Below are positions 1 through 5,193 of a stretch of 5,193 nucleotides of DNA, piece after piece. Origin of the DNA: Candidatus Saccharimonadota bacterium. GTDB lineage: Bacteria; Patescibacteriota; Saccharimonadia; Saccharimonadales; Saccharimonadaceae. The stretch lies in contig DAIDJW010000040.1 of assembly GCA_027451185.1 (NCBI GenBank), positions 1 to 5,193 on the forward strand, given 5' to 3'. A model generated the notes under the pieces. The model worked only from the letters and a program-made list of their open reading frames with translations. It had not been told where the DNA came from and made no database searches. Numbering within the stretch: position 1 is the stretch's first letter; every line of letters begins with the position of its first letter. The translations under genes and the position numbers were made by a program.

Positions 1-1
1 G

Positions 2-1030
2 CGTTATGGTCTTGGGGCTTACGACAGTAAGCAGCTTATTAAACACCTTGACGGTGAAGATTTGGGCGAACTTAAAGATATGCGCGGTGTGCAACAGCGC
101 TATATCCGTTTTGTCGAGCGATTAGTCGAAGATAACGTGCCCGATGTCATTCATGCCCACGATTGGCTGACCATGGAAGCTGGTGTACGCGCCAAAGAAC
201 TGACCGACGCACCACTAGTTGTACACGTGCATGCGACCGAGTTCGACCGGGCTGGTGGGTCTGACGGTAACCCATTGGTGCACGACATTGAATACAACGG
301 TCTTATGATGGCTGATCGTATTATCGCCGTCAGCAATATCACAAAAAACATGATCATTAGCAAATACGGCATTCCGGCTGACAAGATTGAAGTTGTCCAT
401 AACGCCATTGATTTAAACAGTTTTGACGATGGCTATGAGTACGACAACCGCACTTATCGCTATCTTGAGGCTTTAAAATCTGAAGGCTACACCGTCATTA
501 GCACAGTCACTCGTTTTACGGTCCAGAAGGGCCTAGATAACCTTGTGCGCGCTTTGGCGATGGCCACTGAAAAATACGACAAGCTAGCGTTACTGCTGGC
601 TGGCGACGGTGAGCAGCGCAATGAATTAATCGAACTAGCCGCCAGTCTAGGTATCGCTGATAAAGTATTCTTTACTGGCTTTGTGCGCGGTAAACAATGG
701 CGTGATGCTTATAGTGTATCTGATGTCTTTGTGATGAGCTCGGTTAGCGAACCGTTTGGACTAACTGCCCTAGAGGCCGCTCACCATGGCAACGCCTTAA
801 TCATCACTCGTACCTCCGGTGTCGGCGAAGTCCTACACAGTATATTCCGTTATGACTTCTGGGACGTGAACCGTTTGGCCGATCAACTGGTTGGCATTGC
901 CACTAGCCAAGCCCTGCAGTCATCACTCAAAGATAATATTCGTGATGAATATAGCCGATTTTCGTGGAATGATGTTGCTGAACGCTGTTTATCAACCTAT
1001 CAAGCCGCGCGCGAGAGGGTCTACGCATGA
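2..1030 (+). CDS. GT4 glycosyltransferase, glycogen-synthase-like (5' end outside window)
   Basis: This is a retaining GT-B glycosyltransferase of family GT4, probably an NDP-glucose-dependent alpha-glucan (glycogen) synthase. The reading frame is open to the left edge, so the 342 residues seen lack the N-terminus. GT4 enzymes are usually about 400 or more residues, so roughly 60-90 are missing, including the N-terminal glycine loop. Numbering from the first codon in the window, visible motifs are VIHAHDWLT (about 49-57), HVHATEFDR (75-83), an IIAVSN segment, RFTVQKG ending at G177, LLLAGDG, and the family E-x7-E signature in SEPFGLTALEA (E250 and E258). The TTG at 62 and the ATG at 80 are internal codons, not the start. 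The TGA stop overlaps the next gene's ATG (ATGA, 1027-1030). The GT4 family call is firm. The substrate is inferred from the GH57 and GH15 neighbours; another glucan or trehalose-type glycosyltransferase is possible. Confidence 0.9.
   Translation, partial: RYGLGAYDSKQLIKHLDGEDLGELKDMRGVQQRYIRFVERLVEDNVPDVIHAHDWLTMEAGVRAKELTDAPLVVHVHATEFDRAGGSDGNPLVHDIEYNGLMMADRIIAVSNITKNMIISKYGIPADKIEVVHNAIDLNSFDDGYEYDNRTYRYLEALKSEGYTVISTVTRFTVQKGLDNLVRALAMATEKYDKLALLLAGDGEQRNELIELAASLGIADKVFFTGFVRGKQWRDAYSVSDVFVMSSVSEPFGLTALEAAHHGNALIITRTSGVGEVLHSIFRYDFWDVNRLADQLVGIATSQALQSSLKDNIRDEYSRFSWNDVAERCLSTYQAARERVYA
1013..1019 (+). promoter_or_regulatory. Ribosome binding site for the GH57 gene
   Basis: GAGAGGG lies inside the last codons of the GT4 gene and ends 7 bases before the ATG at 1027. 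With the ATGA stop/start overlap, this supports translational coupling by reinitiation and fixes the GH57 start. Confidence 0.7.
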
Positions 1031-2256
1031 GCAAAAAAGGGGTGGTGCTATATTTGCATGTCCATCAACCACTGCGCGTACGCAGCTATACGGTGTTCGA
1101 TGTCGCCGCTAATCATGATTATTTCAACGAGTCAAGTTACGATACCGACCGCAACAACGAAAAAGTAATGCGTAAGGTCGCTGATAAATCTTACCGCCCA
1201 ATGAATTCATTGCTCGAAAGATTACTGGCCGAGAATCCCAACTTTCGCGTTAGCCTAAGTATCACCGGTACCTTTATTGAACAGGCCGAGCAGTGGGCGC
1301 CAGATGTTTTGGAGAGTTTTAAGCGCTTAGTTGATACTGGTCGAGTTGAAATTGTCGCCGAGACTTATTATCACTCACTCGCTTTCTTTTATAGTCGCGA
1401 AGAGTTTGAACGCCAAGTCCGTGCTCACCAGGCTAAGATTCGCGAAGTATTTGGCGTCGAAACTAGGGTTTTTCGCAATACCGAGCTGGCCTATAACGAC
1501 CAGTTGGCAAAATGGGCCGACGACTTTGGCTTTAAGGGTATTTTAGCCGAAGGCTGGGATCCGATCCTTGGTTGGCGCAGTCCAAACTACGTCTATAAAC
1601 CTGTTGCCACAAAAAACATTGCCTTACTGCTCAAGAATTATCGTCTAAGCGATGACCTGGCGTTTCGCTTTGGCAATCGTGCCTGGAAGGAATGGCCGCT
1701 AACAGCCGAAAAATATAATGAGTGGGTTAAGGCTTCGGTCGCCGATTCACAGCTGGTTAACTTATTTATGGACTACGAGACTTTCGGTGAGCATCAATGG
1801 GAAGATACTGGTATTTTTGACTTCTTCGGCGAGTGGGTTAATCGGTGGTTGAAAGACCAGGAGCATACTTTTTACACCGTCTCAGAGGCGATTAGCGCCA
1901 ACCAACCGGCTGGCGACATCAGCATGCCCGAGACTGTTACTTGGGCCGATACCGAGCGTGACCTAACGGCCTGGCTTGGCAACGCCATGCAACACGAAGC
2001 GCTTGGCCATCTGTACGCTCTCGAAGATAATATCTTAAGAAGTGGCGACGACAGTTTAATTGCTGACTGGCGCCGGCTACAAACTTCGGACCATGTTTAT
2101 TATATGTGCACCAAATGGTTTACCGATGGCGATGTGCATGCCTACTTTAGTCCATATGAATCGCCATATGACGCATTCTTATACTTTATTAATGCCGTCC
2201 GCGATCTCCGCTACCGTCTTCACGAAGACCATCATAGCGGAGGCCTCAATGTCTAG
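1027..2256 (+). CDS. GH57 family glycoside hydrolase, alpha-amylase type
   Basis: This is a complete 409-residue GH57 enzyme, expected to cleave internal alpha-1,4-glucan bonds by a retaining mechanism. All five conserved GH57 regions can be read. Region 1 is HVHQP (11-15). Region 2 is around GRVEIVAETYYH (E112, H116). Region 3 is FRNTELAYND, with E153 as predicted nucleophile. Region 4 is MDYETFGEHQ, with D249 as predicted acid/base. Region 5 is WADTERDLTAWLGN (306-319). The length and the FRNTEL wording fit the roughly 400-residue alpha-amylase group better than GH57 branching enzymes or amylopullulanases, which are longer. There is no signal peptide or membrane segment, so it is probably cytosolic. 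Its start overlaps the GT4 stop by 4 bases, and its last 8 bases overlap the true start of the GH15 gene. Family membership is certain; alpha-amylase versus 4-alpha-glucanotransferase activity cannot be decided from sequence alone. Confidence 0.94.
   Translation: MSKKGVVLYLHVHQPLRVRSYTVFDVAANHDYFNESSYDTDRNNEKVMRKVADKSYRPMNSLLERLLAENPNFRVSLSITGTFIEQAEQWAPDVLESFKRLVDTGRVEIVAETYYHSLAFFYSREEFERQVRAHQAKIREVFGVETRVFRNTELAYNDQLAKWADDFGFKGILAEGWDPILGWRSPNYVYKPVATKNIALLLKNYRLSDDLAFRFGNRAWKEWPLTAEKYNEWVKASVADSQLVNLFMDYETFGEHQWEDTGIFDFFGEWVNRWLKDQEHTFYTVSEAISANQPAGDISMPETVTWADTERDLTAWLGNAMQHEALGHLYALEDNILRSGDDSLIADWRRLQTSDHVYYMCTKWFTDGDVHAYFSPYESPYDAFLYFINAVRDLRYRLHEDHHSGGLNV
2239..2243 (+). promoter_or_regulatory. 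Ribosome binding site deciding the GH15 start
   Basis: A perfect GGAGG sits within the 3' end of the GH57 gene, 5 bases before the ATG at 2249. It selects that ATG over the earlier in-frame ATG at 2060, which would put about 200 bases of GH57 coding sequence into a second frame. Confidence 0.85.
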
Positions 2257-4219
2257 ACCTATTGTTCTGACCAACGGTGAAATGCACGTCGCACTCAATG
2301 AATTCGGGCTGGTGCATGAGTTTTATTACCCTTATGTTGGTCTTGAAAATCACGCCGCCGGCACCGGTCTGCGCCATAAAATTGGCGTGTATGTTGAGGG
2401 TCAAATTAGCTGGTTAGATAGTGATACCCGCTGGAAATTAACCTTTAGCTACCCATCGACTGCCCTTGTTGGGCATACAATTGCCAAAAATGAAGCCCTG
2501 GGTATCATTTTAGAGTTTGACGACTGTGTCGATGCTTACATCAGCGTCTTTATGCGCAACATTCATGTCGTTAACTTATGGCCGCAGCCGCGCGAGGTGA
2601 AACTTTTCTTACACCAAGCCTTTGCTATTGGTGATTCACGTAGCAACACCGATACGGCTCAATATCTACCAGACAGCGAAGCTATTTTGCATTACCGCGG
2701 TCGTCGAGCCTTTATGATTTCCGGCCAGCACAACGACTTACCTTTCGACCAGCATGCGATTGGATTATTCGGTATTGAAGGCCACGAGGGTACTTTCCGT
2801 GACGCCGAAGACGGCGAATTATCCGGCAGCAATGTCGAGCATGGTCGCGTCGACTCAACGTTACGTTTTTCGTTAAACATCGCCGCCCATAGTTCAGAAC
2901 GCGTCATGTACTGGATCGCCGCCGGCACCTCAACGCGCGAGGCTAATTATGTCCATAAACAAGTCAAAGAGAATGGCCTATTAAAACGCCTACACGACAC
3001 TACAACGTGGTGGGAAGAGTGGCTTAAACCGGCCATCAAAGTTGCTAAAAAACTTCCGCCAAAATATCAGGAATCATTTATTGATAGCGTGATGATAATT
3101 AAATCACAGATCGACAAGCGCGGAGCCGTAATTGCCAGCACCGATACGACCATGCTGAATTATTCGCGTGACGCTTATGCCTACTGCTGGCCACGTGACG
3201 GCGCCTATGCTCTGTGGCCGTTAATTCGTATGGGTTACAGCGACGAAGCATATCGCTTTTTTGAGTTTTGTAAACGCGGTTTACACCCATCGGGCTACCT
3301 GATGCACAAATATCGCGCCGACGGCGCCCTTGGGAGTAGTTGGCATACCTACGTGCACGAAAATAACGTTATCGCGCCGCCCATTCAGGAAGATGAAACG
3401 GCGTTGGTGGTATTTATGTTTGCCCAGTATTACCAAATGCACCCCAGCAGCTCATTACTAAAAGATTTCTATGTTTCAATGATTCGTCCGATGGCTGACT
3501 TTATGGCCGAATATATCGACGAAACAACTAGCTTGCCTAAACCAACTTATGACCTCTGGGAAGAAACCTTCACAACCACAACTTATACCACTAGCCTAAC
3601 CTACGCCGCCTTAAATGTAGCCGCCGAACTTGCCTCGCTTATGCACGACGATCAGAGCGCCGTGCGCTGGCAAACAACTGCTGCTGATATTAAAGAAGCG
3701 GCTGCCAAATATCTGTTTAATAAGTCTCGCGGCGTGTTTTATAAAGCGATTAACGTTCAAAACGGCCAAGTTCAATATAACCAAGCTATTGATTCATCGG
3801 CAGTGTTCGGCGTTTACCTATACGGGCTGTTCGACGCGGATAGCGAAGAGGTCAAAACGTCGGTTCAAACCTTGATTAATACTTTTCACGTCAGCCGAGA
3901 GGCACCAGGTGTACCGCGCTACGAAAACGATAATTACCGCCGACAAAGCCCCGATGTAATTGGCAACTGGTGGTTTATTACAACTTTGTGGTTAGCCCAA
4001 TACAACATCGACCGTGACAAAAACGGTAACCTTGACGATATCACTAGCGCGCTGGATTGGGTGTTAGCGCACGCCCTTCGCACAAATATGTTAAGCGAAC
4101 AAATCGACCCAACCACTAATGAAGTTATTTCACCCGCTCCGCTAACGTGGAGTCACGCTGAATACGTTTCAACTCTATTAGATATGATTATGGAGGACGA
4201 CCATGCATCCGCGGCTTAA
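2249..4219 (+). CDS. GH15 family glucoamylase-type glucan hydrolase
   Basis: This is a 656-residue inverting exo-acting alpha-glucosidase of family GH15, which releases glucose from non-reducing ends of alpha-glucan. The N-terminus (MSRPIVLTNGEMHV...) begins a beta-sandwich domain of roughly 270 residues, as in prokaryotic glucoamylases. It is followed by the (alpha/alpha)6 barrel from about residue 300. Barrel motifs include YCWPRDG (312-318, with R316 and D317 in the expected substrate-binding strip), QEDET (380-384), YDLWEE with E438 as predicted general acid, and TWSHAEY with E638 as predicted general base. Both catalytic glutamates are present. The start at 2249 is chosen for its GGAGG site and its match to the family N-terminus. 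No signal peptide is seen, suggesting an intracellular substrate. It overlaps GH57 by 8 bases and the next gene by 17. GH15 also contains trehalases and glucodextranases, so the exact substrate is inferred from context. Confidence 0.94.
   Translation: MSRPIVLTNGEMHVALNEFGLVHEFYYPYVGLENHAAGTGLRHKIGVYVEGQISWLDSDTRWKLTFSYPSTALVGHTIAKNEALGIILEFDDCVDAYISVFMRNIHVVNLWPQPREVKLFLHQAFAIGDSRSNTDTAQYLPDSEAILHYRGRRAFMISGQHNDLPFDQHAIGLFGIEGHEGTFRDAEDGELSGSNVEHGRVDSTLRFSLNIAAHSSERVMYWIAAGTSTREANYVHKQVKENGLLKRLHDTTTWWEEWLKPAIKVAKKLPPKYQESFIDSVMIIKSQIDKRGAVIASTDTTMLNYSRDAYAYCWPRDGAYALWPLIRMGYSDEAYRFFEFCKRGLHPSGYLMHKYRADGALGSSWHTYVHENNVIAPPIQEDETALVVFMFAQYYQMHPSSSLLKDFYVSMIRPMADFMAEYIDETTSLPKPTYDLWEETFTTTTYTTSLTYAALNVAAELASLMHDDQSAVRWQTTAADIKEAAAKYLFNKSRGVFYKAINVQNGQVQYNQAIDSSAVFGVYLYGLFDADSEEVKTSVQTLINTFHVSREAPGVPRYENDNYRRQSPDVIGNWWFITTLWLAQYNIDRDKNGNLDDITSALDWVLAHALRTNMLSEQIDPTTNEVISPAPLTWSHAEYVSTLLDMIMEDDHASAA
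4192..4196 (+). promoter_or_regulatory. Ribosome binding site for the 228-aa gene
   Basis: GGAGG lies inside the 3' end of the GH15 gene, 6 bases before the ATG at 4203. It has the same strength and placement as the site for GH15. It supports the 17-base overlap as real and indicates deliberate expression of the downstream unknown gene. Confidence 0.8.
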
Positions 4220-4889
4220 GTTAGCGGCTGCCAATGCCGGTGTTTCGATTGCCCGCAATGGTCGGACGCAGCGTTCGCGTGGCCGTGTCATCCGCCTGTT
4301 CAGCGAGGCGCTTGGTTTTGTCTATTTTGGTTCAGTTGACCCTCGACGCGACGAACAGGTTGTACGCGGTTTAACAGTTTCCGCGACTCACCGCGATCTG
4401 CACTATAGCTCGGGCGCCTATGAAGGATATGATATTCAGATTGTCGACCGTCTGGACGTTAGCCTTGACGCTAATCATAATGTCGTTCGCCGCCAATGGC
4501 TAATTATGCAGACTGGCTTGGCTGATGAACATTTTGCGCCGCATATATTTATTAAACCTAAGGGTCAGACCGAGTACAATCATTTGTTTCAAGCGCTTAA
4601 TACCTTGCAGCCAGTACACCCAACCGGTGAACCCTCAGAGTTTAATGATCATTACGAGCTACATTCGCATTTGGATTATTTGTACGACATTGAGCAGTTG
4701 TTGCCACCGGCAGTACTGAGGGTGATTTCAGCCCATTTTTGGCCACTGGCAATCGAGATTTACCAAAACTCGGTCTATATTTATTCTTTGCACGCCAAAT
4801 TGTCGACACACCTACTCGAGACGATGGTCAAAAATAGCGCCTGGTTAGCCCAGACGCTAGATGAACAATCAGAAACAAATACCGATTAA
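4203..4889 (+). CDS. Hypothetical protein of unknown function, coupled to GH15
   Basis: I do not recognise this 228-residue protein. Its reality as a gene rests on the GGAGG site, its overlap with the GH15 end, and an uninterrupted frame with ordinary amino-acid composition. The first 31 residues are basic (RNGRTQRSRGRVIR). A probable beta-rich core follows, with GFVYFGSVDP (38-47), YEGYDIQIVDRLD (73-85), RRQWLIMQTGL (96-106) and APHIFIKPK (112-120). An acidic, aromatic segment lies at about 145-165. LLPPAVLRVIS (166-176) is followed by AIEIYQNSVYIYS (183-195) and an amphipathic C-terminal helix. No signal peptide, confident membrane segment or catalytic motif is seen. The order of elements loosely recalls compact bacterial proteins of the DUF3137 type, but that is a weak impression. 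As the last gene of a glucan operon it may be an accessory factor. It is convergent with rpmG, sharing TTAA at the stops. Confidence 0.8.
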   Translation: MHPRLKLAAANAGVSIARNGRTQRSRGRVIRLFSEALGFVYFGSVDPRRDEQVVRGLTVSATHRDLHYSSGAYEGYDIQIVDRLDVSLDANHNVVRRQWLIMQTGLADEHFAPHIFIKPKGQTEYNHLFQALNTLQPVHPTGEPSEFNDHYELHSHLDYLYDIEQLLPPAVLRVISAHFWPLAIEIYQNSVYIYSLHAKLSTHLLETMVKNSAWLAQTLDEQSETNTD

Positions 4890-5092
4890 CCCTTGCGAGC
4901 TTTAACTTCGTTGCGACCAAGGTTCTTTTTGGTCTCGGTGTAAGTTGCGTGCTTGCGAGCGATTGGATCATACTTTTTAAGGCTGATCTTTTCAGTCGTG
5001 TTCTGCGTGTTTTTGGTCGTGTAATAAGTACGGTGTCCCGAAAGCTCGCTCACCAAACCAACTAATTTTCGCTTTGTGTTCTTCTTAGCCAT
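4886..5092 (-). CDS. rpmG: 50S ribosomal protein L33
   Basis: This 68-residue protein is bacterial ribosomal protein L33 of the large subunit, a small basic protein near the E site. The signature is clear: an MAKK start, then HRTYYTTKNTQNTTEKISLKKYDP (20-43), then a basic stretch ending YTETK at residue 55, where many L33 proteins finish. A further 13 basic residues (56-68) form a C-terminal extension. There are no cysteines, so this is the zinc-independent (C-minus) form. Translation starts at the ATG complementary to 5090-5092. No Shine-Dalgarno sequence precedes it, and the promoter lies only 11 bases upstream. The gene is convergent with the glucan operon and shares its last four bases with the 228-aa gene. 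Confidence 0.95.
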   Translation of the reverse strand: MAKKNTKRKLVGLVSELSGHRTYYTTKNTQNTTEKISLKKYDPIARKHATYTETKKNLGRNEVKARKG

Positions 5093-5103
5093 ATCAGTAG
5101 TGA

Positions 5104-5132
5104 ATTATAGCAAAGATATCTGTATTTCGCAA
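5104..5132 (-). promoter_or_regulatory. Sigma-70-type promoter of rpmG with extended -10
   Basis: Read on the minus strand, a -35 element TTGCGA (5132-5127) is followed by exactly 17 bases and a perfect TATAAT (5109-5104). A TGC immediately before TATAAT gives an extended -10. Only 11 bases separate TATAAT from the rpmG ATG, so transcription would start about 4-6 bases before the start codon, giving a leaderless or nearly leaderless mRNA. This fits the absence of a Shine-Dalgarno site. Confidence 0.75.
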
Positions 5133-5137
5133 CTCTT

Positions 5138-5164
5138 AGCCGATAGTCGCTGCGGGGCTCGGCT
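5138..5164. repeat. Weak inverted repeat upstream of the rpmG promoter
   Basis: AGCCGA (5138-5143) and TCGGCT (5159-5164) are exact reverse complements separated by 15 bases. The repeat lies between the rpmG promoter and the putative tRNA end. On the plus strand it is followed by TTATCT, and on the minus strand by no T-run. The long loop makes it a poor intrinsic terminator. It could be a relic or chance. Confidence 0.3.
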
Positions 5165-5179
5165 TTATCTAAATAAAAA

Positions 5180-5193
5180 TGGAGCCACGACTG
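5180..5193 (-). tRNA. Possible 3' end of a tRNA (cut by window edge)
   Basis: On the minus strand the last 14 bases read CAG, then TCGTGGC, T, CCA. This matches the end of a T-stem, a seven-base acceptor strand, discriminator U73 and an encoded CCA tail. TTTTTATTT follows directly. U73 with C72 and G71 is the pattern of bacterial tRNA-Gly, and U73 also occurs in tRNA-Cys. The T-loop, anticodon and 5' half are outside the window, so neither the tRNA identity nor its existence can be confirmed from 14 bases. Confidence 0.3.

Noticed and set aside
62..1030. Starting the GT4 gene at TTG 62 or ATG 80
   Set aside because: The frame is open to the left edge, and a GT-B enzyme needs the N-terminal domain that would precede these codons. 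The gene is truncated by the window.
2149..2170. Short direct repeat CCATATG near 2152 and 2164 in the GH57 gene
   Set aside because: It is explained by the encoded repeat SPYE-SPYD and is too short to suggest a regulatory or mobile element.
2060..2248. Possible 63-residue N-terminal extension of the GH15 protein from the ATG at 2060
   Set aside because: It lies wholly inside the conserved GH57 C-terminus in another frame, its residues do not look like a GH15 N-terminus, and a GGAGG site points to the ATG at 2249.
2692..3290. Minus-strand open frames inside the GH15 gene, at 2692-2928 and 3099-3290
   Set aside because: They are antisense to well-conserved GH15 coding sequence, have no recognisable protein features, and show no promoter or ribosome binding site that I can see.
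5093..5193. Minus-strand frame open from the right edge through the rpmG promoter
   Set aside because: The translation has no family resemblance, and the stretch is better explained by a consensus promoter and a possible tRNA end.
5179..5193. Plus-strand ATG at 5179 as the start of a new gene (M-E-P-R-L)
   Set aside because: Only five codons are visible, no Shine-Dalgarno sequence precedes it, and the same bases fit a minus-strand tRNA 3' end. It cannot be supported.

Overview
This window looks like chromosomal DNA from a small-genome bacterium. Candidate Phyla Radiation (Patescibacteria), most likely Saccharibacteria (TM7), is my best guess. The points in favour are the tightly overlapping genes, the gene combination GT4 - GH57 - GH15, and a cysteine-free L33 that resembles those I associate with that group. 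TGA ends the first gene (1028-1030) and tryptophan is written TGG, so there is no sign of the TGA=Gly code of SR1/Gracilibacteria. The lineage call is inference from memory, not a search result.

Positions 2-4889 (+ strand) hold four head-to-tail genes. They are a 5'-truncated GT4 glycogen-synthase-like glycosyltransferase, a complete GH57 alpha-amylase-type enzyme (409 aa), a complete GH15 glucoamylase-type enzyme (656 aa from the start at 2249), and an unrecognised 228-aa protein. Consecutive genes overlap by 4, 8 and 17 bases. Each downstream start has a purine-rich Shine-Dalgarno sequence inside the previous gene, so this is almost certainly one translationally coupled operon. None of the three complete operon proteins shows a signal peptide, so they probably act on an intracellular alpha-glucan. 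The GT would elongate the chain, GH57 would cut or rearrange it internally, and GH15 would trim ends to glucose. The role of the fourth protein is unknown, but its coupling ties it to this pathway.

Positions 4886-5092 (- strand) encode ribosomal protein L33 (rpmG), convergent with the operon. The two stop codons share the palindrome TTAA at 4886-4889, so there is no intergenic space. rpmG has its own near-consensus promoter (TTGCGA, 17-bp spacer, TG-C-TATAAT) only 11 bases from the ATG, implying an almost leaderless mRNA.

Positions 5093-5193 hold that promoter, a weak inverted repeat and, at the right edge on the minus strand, 14 bases that resemble the 3' end of a tRNA (acceptor strand, U73, CCA) followed by a T-rich tract. 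No mobile element, CRISPR array or clearly exotic system is visible. The most open question is the coupled 228-aa unknown.
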